The notes: generated from the letters alone by a model not told the origin. A DNA stretch of 64,000 nt from Rhabditoides inermis (GCA_963966185.1 CAWZYM010000006.1:514001-578000); one strand, 5' to 3'; numbered from the stretch's first letter, positions 47,206-58,611 are shown. A program made the numbers and translations.

Positions 47206-48101
47206 TTATCCTATATCTGTTCGGCGATTGCACTTGGACCATATGTAGCATAGAGTAGGTTCTGCGTGTGCGTCCGTACTGTTGTGAAGTGCAGCTGCGC
47301 GCAGGTCGTCCCAGATGTACAAATGTTCTGTTTTGTTGTTGATAATTTATATCTTGCTTCATTCACTCACCTTTTCTAATGTTGTCCCAAAAAGATTGAA
47401 GAGATGCGGTAGCTCCGCACTCTGGCTTCGAAGTACACCAACCGGCTAGAGTCACTGTCGTGTGATCCGATGAGAGAAGATCTTCCCGAGTGGAAGTCGA
47501 TAGTACTCGGATACCTGTAGCTGTTAGCTATTGTCTAGAAATGATATGCGTACCATTCGGAGAAAGCGCACTGTGGAGAGGAAGGAGGGAGGGACAAACG
47601 AGTTTCATCACATCGCCCCGCTCTGGCCGCAATAGTCTACCAGCACATCCCGCTTCCGCACGCCATCCAGAGTCTATGGAACTTGATCACTCTTCTCCCA
47701 CTTATACTCACTGATCAGTTCTCTTCTTTCGTTGGTATCGGTGATGAACGTGTGTTTTCGAGATTTAGATGCGCGCAATCTGTGGATAGGAGCTGTGTTG
47801 CGACGGATCCAATCAGCTGCCGGATACTGAGAGGGGATAGTGAACATGATCACATAGATGGACTAACTATGTTATCATCATCTAAGGAAGAAATGGTGGT
47901 AGTGGTAGTTGTCTTTTCTGCCAAGTGACCTAGCACATCCTGTATTATCCGATCATCGTTTTCTTTTGTCGGAGTGGTGGCGATCTAAAAGATATCATTT
48001 ATACTTGTCCAATACCGTACCTTTTCAAGTGAGGGTTGATTTAGCTTGGCGCTGACAGCTGATAATAGTGCTATCAACAGGGCAGCTCGATAATAGTGCA
48101 T
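47206..48101 (-). CDS. six-exon secreted protein, family not recognised
   Basis: Exons at 48021-48101, 47868-47984, 47712-47826, 47554-47673, 47371-47514 and 47206-47327 (minus strand) have canonical GT-AG borders and join in one frame to 699 nt (232 residues). The first 18 residues (MHYYRAALLIALLSAVSA) form a clear signal peptide. A Thr-run (EKTTTTTTISS) and acidic patch follow, then a basic region. At least six cysteines lie in the second half (AGCAGR, VCPS, WCTSKPEC, LCYIWSKC), suggesting disulfides after secretion. No known domain is seen. Because every exon is under 150 nt the gene is easy to miss. It converges on the SPATS2-like gene. Confidence 0.72.
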
Positions 48102-49175
48102 GAGTGACGACTGCGGGTAGATGATGGAGTGGCGGTCCGAATCCGAGTGTTACCCGAGAAGGAAGGGGCTGAGCGAGCAGGAGTACTCTTGAGAACCGGT
48201 ATGGGCGTCTGATGCTATCGCATATACATCTGTTCCGCACACGAATCAGGAATAGCCAAAGCTGTGTGATTCACACAACCTCTTATGTATGTCATACCGA
48301 CAGTAAAAGAGTATCCAGTCCACGTCGAATGAACGAATGACTGGACTGCTGGAACTGAATGAAAGCTTACAGAACTTTTTTAAGGTACAATAACTGTTCA
48401 TAATAGCGTAACAGTATGATTACAACTATTATTGTAACAAGAAAATTGTTTGAATTTCAACTTTAGAGGTGACCTGTGAACTAATAAAACTTTCATGTAG
48501 TGTATCGTTCTGCTGACGAAGTGCAATGGTGCAACACCAAATGCGTAATCAGGACAATTTTTGAAACAGCTGTTTTATTTTTAGTTTCTTCAAAATGTAT
48601 GTATACATCAATGATAAGTTATTCAAACAGTATTGAACAATATACATATTTGAAATGTGTGCAATAATCTTGTTGTGAGTTGGCATTGCTGTAGAATTCG
48701 TATTGTTTGACCTACTTGCCTACTTTACATTGTCGTTTCTTGATTGATGGATGCTTATATCTTAATACTAAGGCTAGACAGACGAACATAATAGGACTAG
48801 TGTATCGTAACACGTGCTGTTGCTCATTGCGTGGTATGAGTGACGTGTCCTTCTGGCACATTCTTCGCTTCTTCTTCCTCTCCCTGTCCATCTTTTCGCC
48901 CCGCGCGCTCTTTTGATATCGGATCGGAATGATGTGCCGGGGAATCTAATCCGTTTGCGATCGATGGATGTGGATGGCGGCAGCGACAGCAGCAGCGGTG
49001 TCATCTAGGTGGACAGTACTGTGCAAACAACGCCGGTCCTCTCGCAAGACAAACCATCGCTCACTCTATCGATCCCATTCCCACTGACCTCTCACCTAAC
49101 CGTGACGTGTTTGATCGTTTTGTACTGTCTGATTGTGATGTCTGTAATTAAAGCATTGCAGTGTTGAACCAGGGG
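48102..49175. other. intergenic region upstream of dnj-27 and the secreted gene (divergent)
   Basis: About 1.07 kb without supported genes. A CATTGCAG acceptor-like site ends at 49161, 14 nt before the dnj-27 ATG. Confidence 0.5.
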
Positions 49176-49335
49176 ATGCGGTCGGTATTATGCTTGTTAC
49201 TTCTCGCCGCGTGGGCGGCTGCGGGTGAGGACTACTACAAGCTGCTAGGAGTCGAGAAGGACGCGGACGATAGGACGATTCGCAAGGCATTCAAGAAGCT
49301 GGCTATATCCAAGCACCCCGACAAGAACCCCGTGA

Positions 49336-49393
<58 letters not shown>

Positions 49394-51287
49394 ATCACTC
49401 CGCTCTATCCAGGGAGATGAGAATGCGCACGATGAGTTCGTGAAGATCAACAAGGCGTACGAGGTGCTGAAGGACGCCGAAATGAGAAAGAAGTGAGTCG
49501 GTTGAGTATACGATATTGCGTCGATCTTATTTCTACCGCTAGATACTGCTGTGTTACAAGCTCTGTTACAGTATACAGTAGATTTTCAGTAAACTATACT
49601 GTAGAATAACTATACACAATCCTTGCAGGTACGACCAGTTTGGCGAGGAGGGTCTGAGCGACAATTTCCAGGGCGGCAACCAGTACCAGAGCTGGAACTT
49701 CTACAACGAGAACTTTGGTGAGTGGCATAATGATCCGTTTACTTTACTTACAGGGCATTGTAATGGTGTCACTTGTTACAATAGCTTCAATGACAATAAC
49801 AGCATGATCACTATTGGTCAATCAAAATCAATCAATCATTTATCCAGAATCGCTATATCACTATTCACGAATATGGTATATATATACAATAGCCTCATCA
49901 GCGTGAGCGTTGCAGGCATCCGTTTTTGTCACTTGTTATAATAACTTCAATGACAGCATGATCACTAAATCACTAATCACAAATATAGATAATAGCCCCA
50001 TTTTCTAGGCATCTACGACGATGACGCGGAGATTGTCACCCTGAACCGCGCCGACTTCTCGCGTCTCGTGAGCGAGAGCGGCGAGGTGTGGATCATCAAC
50101 TTCTACTCCACCTTCTGCTCGCACTGCCACACGCTCGCGCCCACCGTGAGTTTGGTCTATTCTGCTCAAGTAGAGGTCAAAAAGATCTCACAAAACGGCG
50201 TCAGAACGGAACGGTCAGAACGGCCGCGCATCCGTAGAAAGATCTCCAAAAAGATTCTCAGAAAGATCCTCAGAACGTGTCTTTTCGTATCATAAAGCGG
50301 TTTGGTGTTACATAATCGAGTCTGGCCTCGCCTTCAATACCACAATCAGATCGCTAATCTGTGTTAGAACCTTACGTCTGACTTACTGGCTGACCTTACT
50401 GTCTGACCGTGTCCGTTCAGTGGCGCAAGTTCGCTCGGTCGATGCACGGCGCGGTTCACATCGGCGCCGTCAACTGCGCCGAGGACCCGCAGCTGTGCCA
50501 ATCGCAGCGCGTCAACGGATACCCCTCCATCGTCGCCTATCCCCGGGTGAGTGCTGGTGGTAGTCCAACCCAACTTCACTTCGCTAGCTCCACGACGCGG
50601 GTAACAACTACAATCCATTGTGGTTGTTATCTACGTCGTGGAGCGATTGTCTGTTTCGAAGCTATTCCCAAATGTTCGAGTTTTTCGAATTAGAATAAAT
50701 AGACTAAGCGCTTGCAGGGCGAGTTCTATCAAGGTCATCGCGAGCTGGAGCCGATTACAGAGTGGGTGGCGGACAGGCTCAATGCAGAGGTGAGTATCTC
50801 CCTCCCTCTCTCCCTCTCTCTCTTCCTCTCTCTCTCTCTTTCTCCCTCCCTCACGCACCCTCCCCCGCAGATCCACACGCTCACATCGGACACGGTCGAC
50901 GCGCTCACCTTGTCGGGCGAGCAGGCGGCGCGCGCCTGGCTCGTCGACTTCTGCGACGACTCGGATCGATGCCTCACCCACATCAACCGGTCAGTGATTC
51001 GATTGGCTTATCGATTTATCGATTTGATTGAACGATTGGTTGTTGATGATCGTTATATTAATGGTATCATCAATAAATCATCTATCGAAATATCTATAAT
51101 AAGCGATTAGTATTCGAATTTGATTATTGATTATCGATAAATCAATTAATCAATCGATACTATTTTCAGTCGTAAGTTGGCGGCGATGCTGGATGGTCTG
51201 GTGAATGTGGCGACTGTGAACTGCTACCACGGAAAGGGAAAGGACGAGCTGTGTGAGACGCTGGAGAGGTAGGAAGAGAGAGATGGA

Positions 51288-51319
<32 letters not shown>

Positions 51320-51392
51320 AGCTCTTTTCAGAACTGACGGCGTCGTCTACTACCCGGCCGGCAACATTGACGAGGAGAGCGGAAAGGTGTGT

Positions 51393-51434
<42 letters not shown>

Positions 51435-51454
51435 GTCTCTCTCTCTGTCTCTTC

Positions 51455-51515
<61 letters not shown>

Positions 51516-54500
51516 CGCTTCCGTATAGGTGCTGGACTCTCTGGACCCGAAGGAGATCTCGGACATGGTGGTTGGTATGTTGGCACCTCTACCCGCAATC
51601 ACCGGAGACCAGCTGGACACCCTTCTGGAGGAGGACAATGGTGAGGAGAGAGAGAGAGAGAGGGGGGGGGAGAAAGAGAGAGAGAGAGTTTTCCAGTTCC
51701 CTCCATCGCCCACGTGATATGGTTCGTGCGCGACAAGAAATCGTCGGACGAGCGCCCGGAGCTGAAGCGTCTGCCCAGCAAGATCAACGACGCCAAGGTT
51801 CGGCATCTCTCTCTCTCTCTCTCTCTCTCTCCCTTTTCTCGGATTCACACTCTTCAATTCCTTTCCCAGGATCTAGATAGAAAAGAGTCTCTGCGCAACG
51901 GTTCGACAGCTTCGTTCACCTCTCACCCCCCTTTTCCTAGGTGATGTACGCCGACTGCTCCAAGCTGGGCGACCGCTGTCCGGAGCTGCTCGACGCCAAC
52001 AAACTGCCCACGCTGGTCGTCTTCAAAAAGAAGGGCGGATATGAGATCAACTACGGTACGCCGACTGTTTCGCAATACCCAACCCCAATCTACCTGACGT
52101 TGTCGAATAGTCCAAGAACCCCATCTCGTTCTAGAAGCGCGCCGGATTCAACCGGCTAAATCAAATCAAATATTCATCCAGAATCGCATTTTCATGTACA
52201 TATCATGAGAGGTGACTAGTGACTAGCGCTGGGAGAATATATATTAGAGAGGGCGCGCCAGCGCCCTCTCGTTTGTACTGGATGTCCCCGCGCGCTAGAA
52301 TGCTCAAAAACGACTTTTCCCGGATGAAGCACTTTTCCTCATTTTGAAGTGATTTCCACTGTTACATTGCATTCACATCTCTATTCGATAGAGTTATAGA
52401 AAGTTGTATTGAGTTTGATTGAATTTGAAGCGAGATACGGAGAGTCCGCATTCGAGTGCGGATTGAGATTGGTGTCGGTCGCTCGGGCGGGCGGGCGCTC
52501 GGGCGGGCGGGCGTCGGACAATCGCTTTCGCCCCGCCCCCTCTGTGTGTGAGTGAGAGAGAGAGATAGGCGAATAGCGGGTGCGCGTCGGTATCCTCGCA
52601 GCGAATCGCGAACGTGTATGAAAATGTAATTTTGTGAAACAAAACTTAAGAAAAGGACAGATATTATCTTTCAAAAGTACTTCCAAGTAAAAGTAGTTGG
52701 TTTGTACCGTTGTCTCAGTTGAGCAAAAGGACTGACATGTTTTCAATGGAGACATGTGCAAACAGGCTCTCAGCATTATTCGACGTGTTATGTTACAACA
52801 GAAGTTGTGCTTTTAGATAATAACTGCATAACTTCGTAAACGCGTTCATTATAATATGGCCGCTTTGCACTGGTATGAGAGAGAGAGAGCCTGTTGGCAC
52901 ATGTCTCCATTGAAAACATGTCAGTCCTTTTGCTCAACTGAGACAACGGTACAAACCAACTACTTTTACTTGGAAGTACTTTTGAAAGATAATATATATA
53001 TATATAACCACTATGCTACCGAAGAATTTACCACTGAGCTATACCCAAATTATTTGATTTGATTTAATGCGTATTATCTTTTAAAAGGACTTCCGTAAGA
53101 GAAGAGTTTGTGTTACTCAATGTAATGCAACAAAAGCTCATGCATTTTATCAATCGAAATAGTAAACAAACCTGCTCTTTCTGCAATAAAAACTAATGCG
53201 AGCAAATGTTGTATGTCGGGAAATTTCGGTATCCGATCGATTATATATAACTTGTTGAACTATTGGAGCAGGTTTGTGTACTATTTCGATTGATAAAATG
53301 CATGAGCTTTTGTTGCATTACATTGAGTAACACAAACTCTTCTCTTACGGAAGTCCTTTTAAAAGATAATGAATGTACTTTTATTGGATTTCATATAAAT
53401 CTTTCTACATTAACATGAACCACAAAACATTTTTTTAAAAGAAATCCAACAGTTCACTCACCTTGTTGAGTCCAAAATTGTATAAAATTTGCAAAAAAGA
53501 GTTTAGGTAATGCTGATGGGAAAATTTACAATTCCAATGTCATTTCTATGTAAAATCATATATTACAAAAGATTCGCCGCCAGCCGGAACCGAACTCGAG
53601 CCATGTGTCTCAACGGGCGCAATCGCTAACCACAACACTACTGTGCGCACGGCAGAGCCCGCGCTCTAAACGATATCAGTGCAAACCACAGGCAGTGCGG
53701 ATAGTGCACCTCCTGTCTGCTGGGGGCAGCCGGTGCGCGCCACCCCCCCCCCGAGAAAACGTTCCGTACACGGGGGATTGCCTGCCCCTCAGGGGGCGCG
53801 CGCGCGTATCTCGCTTCCTACAACAGCTAGCGTTACCAAAATCGAAACTTAACCATTTTCTGACATTCTGATAACATTTATCAGCATCACATTGTTCTCG
53901 TAAAGATTCTAAGGAACCTTTCGTTCAATCGCCTTTTGCCGATTCTAGCGCGCGACTAGGGTTAACACAAACCAACCAGCGCTGCCGCGCTGGTTGTAAT
54001 TGTTTCTGTTCAGCGGGCTCTCCGTCGATTTCTCTATCCGAGCTGGCGGCGTTCGCGCGCGCCTCCCTCCACTCGCCCTTCCGCGTCCTCACTCGCGCCG
54101 CCTACGCTAAGGCGGTCACCAGCGGAGACATGTGGATCGTGGGTGGTCTTTCTTTTTTCTACTTGAAACCATGCCCAGAGGTTTACTCGACCGTTTCCTA
54201 GGTGGACTACTTTGCTCCGTCACTTCTTTCTATTTGAAACTATTCCAAACGTTGACCATACTTTACCCACACCCGAAATTTTGCGAGTTGGAGAGTGGGG
54301 ACCATCTCTAACTCACCCGTTTCCCTAGGTGGACTACTTTGCTCCGTCACTTCTTTCTATTTGAAGCTATGCCCAAACTTTGATCACACTTTTCCCACAC
54401 CCGAAACTTTGCGAGTTGGAGAGTGGGGACCATCTCTAATTCACCCGTTTGCCTAGGTGGACTACTTTGCGCCGTGGTGTCCGCCGTGCATGCGACTGAT

Positions 54501-54688
54501 GGGCGAGCTGCGGCGGCTGCACTCGGTGCTCGAGGCAGACGAGAGAGACGCGCTCCACATTGGATCCATCGACTGCACCCGCCATCAGCACATATGCACC
54601 GAGGCGGGAGTGACTAGGTGAGCGGGGGGAGAGACGGGTATCCTTATGGCTGTCTCTGTGTGATGCCAGAGAGAAAAAGAGGGGAGTT

Positions 54689-54721
<33 letters not shown>

Positions 54722-55020
54722 AAATACTTGTTCAGCTACCCCACCACCATCCTCCACTTTGACGGAAAAGCGCACAAGAATGTGGGATTCCACGCCGCCG
54801 AGGCTGTCGTCGATTTCATCGATGTGAGTGTGCAGTTCTATTTCCGTTTGTTTGTTGGTTTGTTTGTTTGTTTGTTTGTTTGTAGTTTTATAGCTGTATC
54901 TATCCTTTCAGAACGCTCTCAACCCCTCCGTGGAGGAGCTCACGCCGGAGACGTTTGCGTCGCTGGTCGAGGGAAGGGACGACAAGACCACCTGGGTGGT
55001 GAGTATCTATCTCTCTCTTT

Positions 55021-55054
<34 letters not shown>

Positions 55055-55075
55055 TCTCTGGATATCTCTCTCTCA

Positions 55076-55109
<34 letters not shown>

Positions 55110-55793
55110 CTCTCTATCTATATATCTATCTCTCTCCAGGTGGACTTTTTTGCGCCGTGGTGCGGTCCGTGTCAGCAGCTGGCTCCCGAGCTGCAGAAGG
55201 CGGCGCGCGCCTTCAGAGAACTCGACGAGAGTGTGCGCTTCGGATCTGTGGACTGCCAGGCGTACGGTCAGCTGTGCACAAAGTGAGTGGAGAGAGAGAG
55301 AGAGGGAGGGGGGGGGGGAGGGAGAGGGAGAGAGGGAGAGAGAGAGGGGAGAGAGAGGGGGGAGAGAGAGAGACGAGTGCCCCCGTTGCAGACTGCGCAT
55401 CGCCGCCTACCCCAACATCAAGCTCTACTCGACGCGGGTGGTGAGCGGCAGGAAGATGACCTAGTGAGTGCGGCATTTCATTTCTACTTGCACTAGCAAA
55501 AGATGATTGTCTTTGTTCACGAGCGACAACCGATACCGATCCAAAAGATCATGCATGTTGCATCCCTTCGTTGCTTTAGGCTAGGTCAGCCTCGATTATG
55601 TATCAAAAAGTCACTTTCTGAGGATCTCTCTGAGTTTGACGTCTACTTTTCAGCGAGTACCCGGGTCACATGTGGCGCAACGCGGACTCGATCCAGCGAT
55701 GGACGTTCGGTCTCCTCCCTTCACTCGTCGTCAACATGGGCAACGAGTTCTTCACCGATGTGCTCGACTCGAGCGAGCCCTGGCTGGTAGGCG

Positions 55794-55839
<46 letters not shown>

Positions 55840-56089
55840 ATCTCTCTATCTCTCTCTATCTCTATCTCTATCTATTTTATCTCTATCTCTATGTCTCTCT
55901 CACCCTCTCTCTCCCCTCCTTCTCTCTCATTCTCTCCCTCTCCAGGTCGACTTCTTCGCGCCGTGGTGCGGCCACTGCATCCAATTCGCGCCCGTCTACG
56001 AGCAGATAGCCAAGAAGTTGGAGGGAAGGGTGAAGCTGGCCAAGGTGGACTGCGACCAGTGGCCCGGAGTGTGCCAGCAGGCAGGGGTG

Positions 56090-56134
<45 letters not shown>

Positions 56135-56417
56135 CCTCTCTCGCTCTCTCTCATTCTCTCCCTCCTCTCTCCCTCCTCTCTCCCTCTCTCCCCTCCCTCT
56201 CCCTCTCTCTCCCTCTCTCTCTATCTCTATCTCTCTCCCTCTCCTTCTCTCTCACCCCCTCCCTCTCCAGATCCGTGCGTACCCGTCGATCCGTCTCTAC
56301 AAGGGTGGCTCGGGCGGTCGCCAAGACGTCTGGGGCACTCCCGTCCACTCTCAACTCATGGAGAACATCATTGAACTCGTCAACACCCAGATCCCGATGA
56401 GAAAGGACGAGCTCTAG
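49176..56417 (+). CDS. dnj-27: ERdj5/DNAJC10: ER J-domain disulfide reductase
   Basis: A signal peptide (VLCLLLLAAWAAAG) is followed by a J domain with HPD (SKHPDKNP), which stimulates the ER Hsp70 BiP. Thioredoxin-like domains follow with CXXC motifs in the order CSHC (about 50120), CPPC (54481), CGPC (55163) and CGHC (55970), with cysteine-poor redox-inactive domains between the first and second. The protein ends in KDEL, the ER-retention signal. ERdj5 reduces disulfides in misfolded proteins before export and degradation, working with EDEM and BiP. The last motif is CGHC, as in PDI oxidases, whereas human ERdj5 ends with CGPC. Three thioredoxin domains have an intron at the same place (W-hydrophobic | VD[YF]FAPWC). 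One intron of 1.96 kb (52056-54013) carries two hairpin elements and tRNA-like sequences. Confidence 0.95.
50176..50296 (+). repeat. dispersed repeat family E, copy 2 (dnj-27 intron)
   Basis: Shares with 19322-19470 (NEK intron) repeated CTCAGAAAGATC units, CAGAACG(C/T) words and an ending TGTATCATAA/CGTATCATAA. Each copy begins near the intron donor and ends close to the next functional part of the intron. Confidence 0.6.
51389..51513. repeat. (CT)n plus (CA)n intron of dnj-27
   Basis: A long CT array passes directly into about 16 CA units at 51480-51513, then the acceptor. Similar CT or GA blocks lie at about 49330-49395, 50790-50865, 51270-51315, 51643-51690, 54688-54720, 55005-55135 and 55288-55375. 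Confidence 0.9.
52159..52215 (+). repeat. dispersed repeat family C, copy in dnj-27
   Basis: AAATCAAATATTCATCCAGA followed by ATCGCATTTTCATGT matches 11356-11400 in the laminin gene, including the following CATGAGAGGTG words. A weaker relative lies near 49840. Confidence 0.75.
52245..52305 (+). repeat. GGCGCGC palindromic repeat, family D
   Basis: GAGAGGGCGCGCCAGCGCCC followed by TCTCGTTTGT resembles 6362-6395 in the laminin gene (GGCGGCGCGCAGCGCCGTTC and GTTTGT). Both are GC-rich islands in AT-rich introns, followed by a second CGCGCGC word and TAGAATG. Confidence 0.6.
52664..52992. mobile_element. hairpin MITE copy 1 (TTATCTTTYAAAAG family)
   Basis: Arms 52664-52771 and 52884-52992 are near-perfect reverse complements. 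Terminal sequence TTATCTTTCAAAAGTACTTC, flanked by TA on both sides. It lies in the 1.96-kb dnj-27 intron and has no transposase ORF. Confidence 0.88.
53002..53045 (-). repeat. tRNA-like double A-box fragment
   Basis: On the minus strand GGTATAGCTCAGTGGTAAA is followed by TAGCATAGTGGTTA, two tRNA D-arm-like modules in a row. There is no T arm, so it is not a functional tRNA. It shares this layout with 58103-58140. Confidence 0.5.
53074..53369. mobile_element. hairpin MITE copy 2 (same family)
   Basis: Arms 53074-53177 and 53266-53369 pair almost perfectly. Terminal sequence TTATCTTTTAAAAGGACTTC. It lies about 80 bp from copy 1, but the inner arm sequences are unrelated, so this is an independent insertion rather than a duplication. 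Confidence 0.88.
53582..53640 (-). repeat. tRNA-derived SINE-like or tRNA pseudogene
   Basis: On the minus strand GTGGTTAGCGATTG (A-box-like) is followed about 30 bp later by CGAGTTCGGTTCCGG (B-box-like). The acceptor stem does not pair, so it is probably a decayed tRNA relic or SINE head. Confidence 0.5.
54202..54460 (+). repeat. 127-bp tandem repeat carrying copies of a splice acceptor and exon start
   Basis: CCTAG|GTGGACTACTTTGC occurs with exon-like starts at 54202, 54329 and 54457, spaced 127 and 128 bp. Only the third continues into the true thioredoxin exon (VDYFAPWCPPC). The first two diverge after about 20 bp into CACTTCTTTCTATTTGAA. Confidence 0.9.
55798..55944. repeat. (CT)n intron of dnj-27
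   Basis: Pyrimidine-rich intron with CTAT interruptions, leading into the acceptor before the last thioredoxin domain. Confidence 0.9.
56088..56270. repeat. (CT)n/(CCCT)n intron of dnj-27
   Basis: Almost pure pyrimidine from donor to CCAG acceptor. Confidence 0.9.
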
Positions 56418-57191
56418 GCCTCTAGGTTGGCGATTCCTAGGTCCAAGTATCTATGTAATAAGTGTTATAGGGGTTCTATTTATTGTTTTTTGCCTTTGCA
56501 TCTATTGTTATTCGATCTGTGTGTGTCTTATCTCATAAGATTCGTCTTTGCATTTCCCCATTCGTGATCGGACACGCGGTTCAATTTGTATCATTTTATT
56601 TCCCCAGCATATTTTTTAACTTTTTTTAAAGCATAATTCCCAGCGGCTCAGAGCATAACACCACTGTACCATGCACTTTGAAATCACTATGAACGATAAA
56701 CTTGTTATGATGTGAACTGGTTTTTCATCAATCAGTAGTCTCGGGTGGACACATCAGAGACGGTTGGCAAATTTCGGATCGACTTTCGCGCGGATGCAAG
56801 AGAAGAGTTCTATGGTTTCTGTTGTGGATTACGTGTGTTAGGTGATTTGGCAATGACGCGACACGAGTTTGGGATTTGGAATTAGCATGCTGGCTGGCGC
56901 GTGCGAGGGAGAGAGAGAGGCACTCGTCACTCCACCAGACTGCATTGTTTTCACTGTTCGCGCGAGCGGTGTGCTAAATCTGCGTACCCATGTCGTTATC
57001 GAGTAGTTTCGCACTGTCAATAGTTTGTCGCGTTTCTCTATTTGGTTTTCGCGTCGTCCCCTTGACAACGCCACTGTCTGTGTGTGATTCGATATTCAAT
57101 TGCATTTTGTGAGCGCTCACTTTCACGCGTGTTTTGTATCTGCCACGCCTCGAGCCATTTGTTGTTATTGCTGTACAGTTGCGTCTAAAGA
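56418..57191. other. intergenic between dnj-27 and SR-protein gene
   Basis: The 3' UTR of dnj-27 and the upstream region of the SR gene, about 770 bp. It includes a short GAGAGAGAG run near 56911. No other gene is supported. Confidence 0.5.
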
Positions 57192-57768
57192 ATGAGCGCG
57201 ACTCCGTCCCCCGAACCGAGCCGCCACCGCTCGCGCAGCCGCAGTCGCAGCCGCAGCCGCTCGCGGTAAGTCCCGATATCAATCGATAACCAATCGATAA
57301 TCAATCGATATCTCTTCAGCGCCCGCAGCACGACCTACTCGCCCGAGCCGCAGGCCACGGGCCGCCTGCACGTGTCCGGACTGGAGAAGGACATTGACAA
57401 GCACGATCTCAAGAAGGCGTTCGGGTGGGTTACTGTACTTATAGATACTGTATGGCTTAGTGTAATCTGGGATAGCTTTGCTTGTGGCTTATTGTACTTT
57501 GCGGCTTACTGTATACCGGAGTAACTGTACTTTGTGGCTTACTGTATAATGGGCTAGCTGTACTTTGTGGATTACTGTATATTGATGTAACTGTACTTCG
57601 CGGCTTACTGTACTTTGAGGTACTGTACTTGGGTTACTGTATCGTTGCAGAAAGTACGGTAAGGTGGTGGACATTTGGCTGGCGAGCTACGCGCCGTTTT
57701 ACGCGTTTGTCACGCTCGACGACAAGAGAGACGCCGCCGAGGCGATGCACCGACTCAATGACACGTGC

Positions 57769-57802
<34 letters not shown>

Positions 57803-58611
57803 CGCTCGCCTCCCTCTCTCTCTCTCCCTCTCTCTCTTCTTTCTCTCTCTCTCTCTCTCGCTCGCTCGCCTCCCTCTCTCTCCCTCCCTCTCTCTCACTT
57901 GATATCGATTGATATCGATTGATTGCAGCTTCCTGCACAGCTCTCGCATTCACGTCTCGCCGGCGGTGCCGCGACAGAAGAAGACGTACTCGTTCCGCGA
58001 CAATGGCTACGGTAGCGGAAGCAGGAGCGGCGGCGGAGGTACTGTAGCTGGCATACTGTAGCTTGTATTTTGGTACTGTACATGTGTAATGGTCAGCATG
58101 TGGCATAGCTCAGTGGTAGAGAGGTCTAGTGGTTAGGATTTACGGGTGAGATGGCCGAAAGGACCCGCTCCTTTACATTTTACCTTTACCGTACATGTTC
58201 AGGTCGGGCGTACTACACGGAGTCGTACCGGTCGCGGAGTGAGAGCGGGTATGGAGAGAGGGAGAGGGACAGCCGCCGGCCGGCCAAGTACTGTAGCAGG
58301 TGCGTGGGGGGGGGGGTGAGGTGGAGGCTATCGAATCGAATCCGGTCGACATCATTTCCACACTGTCGACATCATTTCGGAACACTCCCGAACACTTTTT
58401 TCTTCTTTTACCGTTTCCGAAGGGACTGACTGCACCTGAAACGATTAGTTGTAGTATGGTGGGCAGTCTTCTTTTTTTCGAAATTGCTCTCTGGAAACGC
58501 CTTTTGGTCGTGTTTCAAAAATACTGTCCACTTTTTTTGCCTGAGCTGGATACTGTTCTACCGTCAGTCGAGCGATGTCGAGTAATGATTAATGAATTCC
58601 ATGTCAGGTAG
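57192..58611 (+). CDS. SR-type splicing factor (single RRM with RS segments)
   Basis: Five to six exons. The N terminus is an Arg/Ser dipeptide run after MSATPSPEPSRHRS. One RRM follows: RNP2-like RLHVSGL, an alpha helix DKHDLKKAFGKYGKVVDIWL, and RNP1-like PFYAFVTLDDKRDAAEAM. A Gly/Ser linker and a second Arg/Ser/Tyr-rich segment (YRSRSESGYGERERDS) complete it. This order fits small SR proteins or TRA2-like factors that select splice sites in the nucleus. The end is uncertain: splicing to 58608 gives an immediate TAG (58609-58611), while splicing to the acceptor near 58841 would add about 20 residues. Confidence 0.82.
57772..57900. repeat. (CT)n intron with internal duplication in SR gene
   Basis: The CTCTCTCGCTCGCTCGCCTCC block occurs twice about 65 bp apart inside a pyrimidine-rich intron. 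Confidence 0.85.
58103..58140 (+). repeat. tRNA-like double A-box fragment in SR-gene intron
   Basis: GGCATAGCTCAGTGGTAGAG is followed by GTCTAGTGGTTAGGATT, the first resembling a tRNA-Ala 5' half and the second a tRNA-Glu/Asp 5' half. No matching 3' half is found. Confidence 0.5.

Noticed and set aside
53582..53640. Functional tRNA gene
   Set aside because: A- and B-box-like sequences are present but the acceptor stem does not pair and the anticodon arm is unclear.
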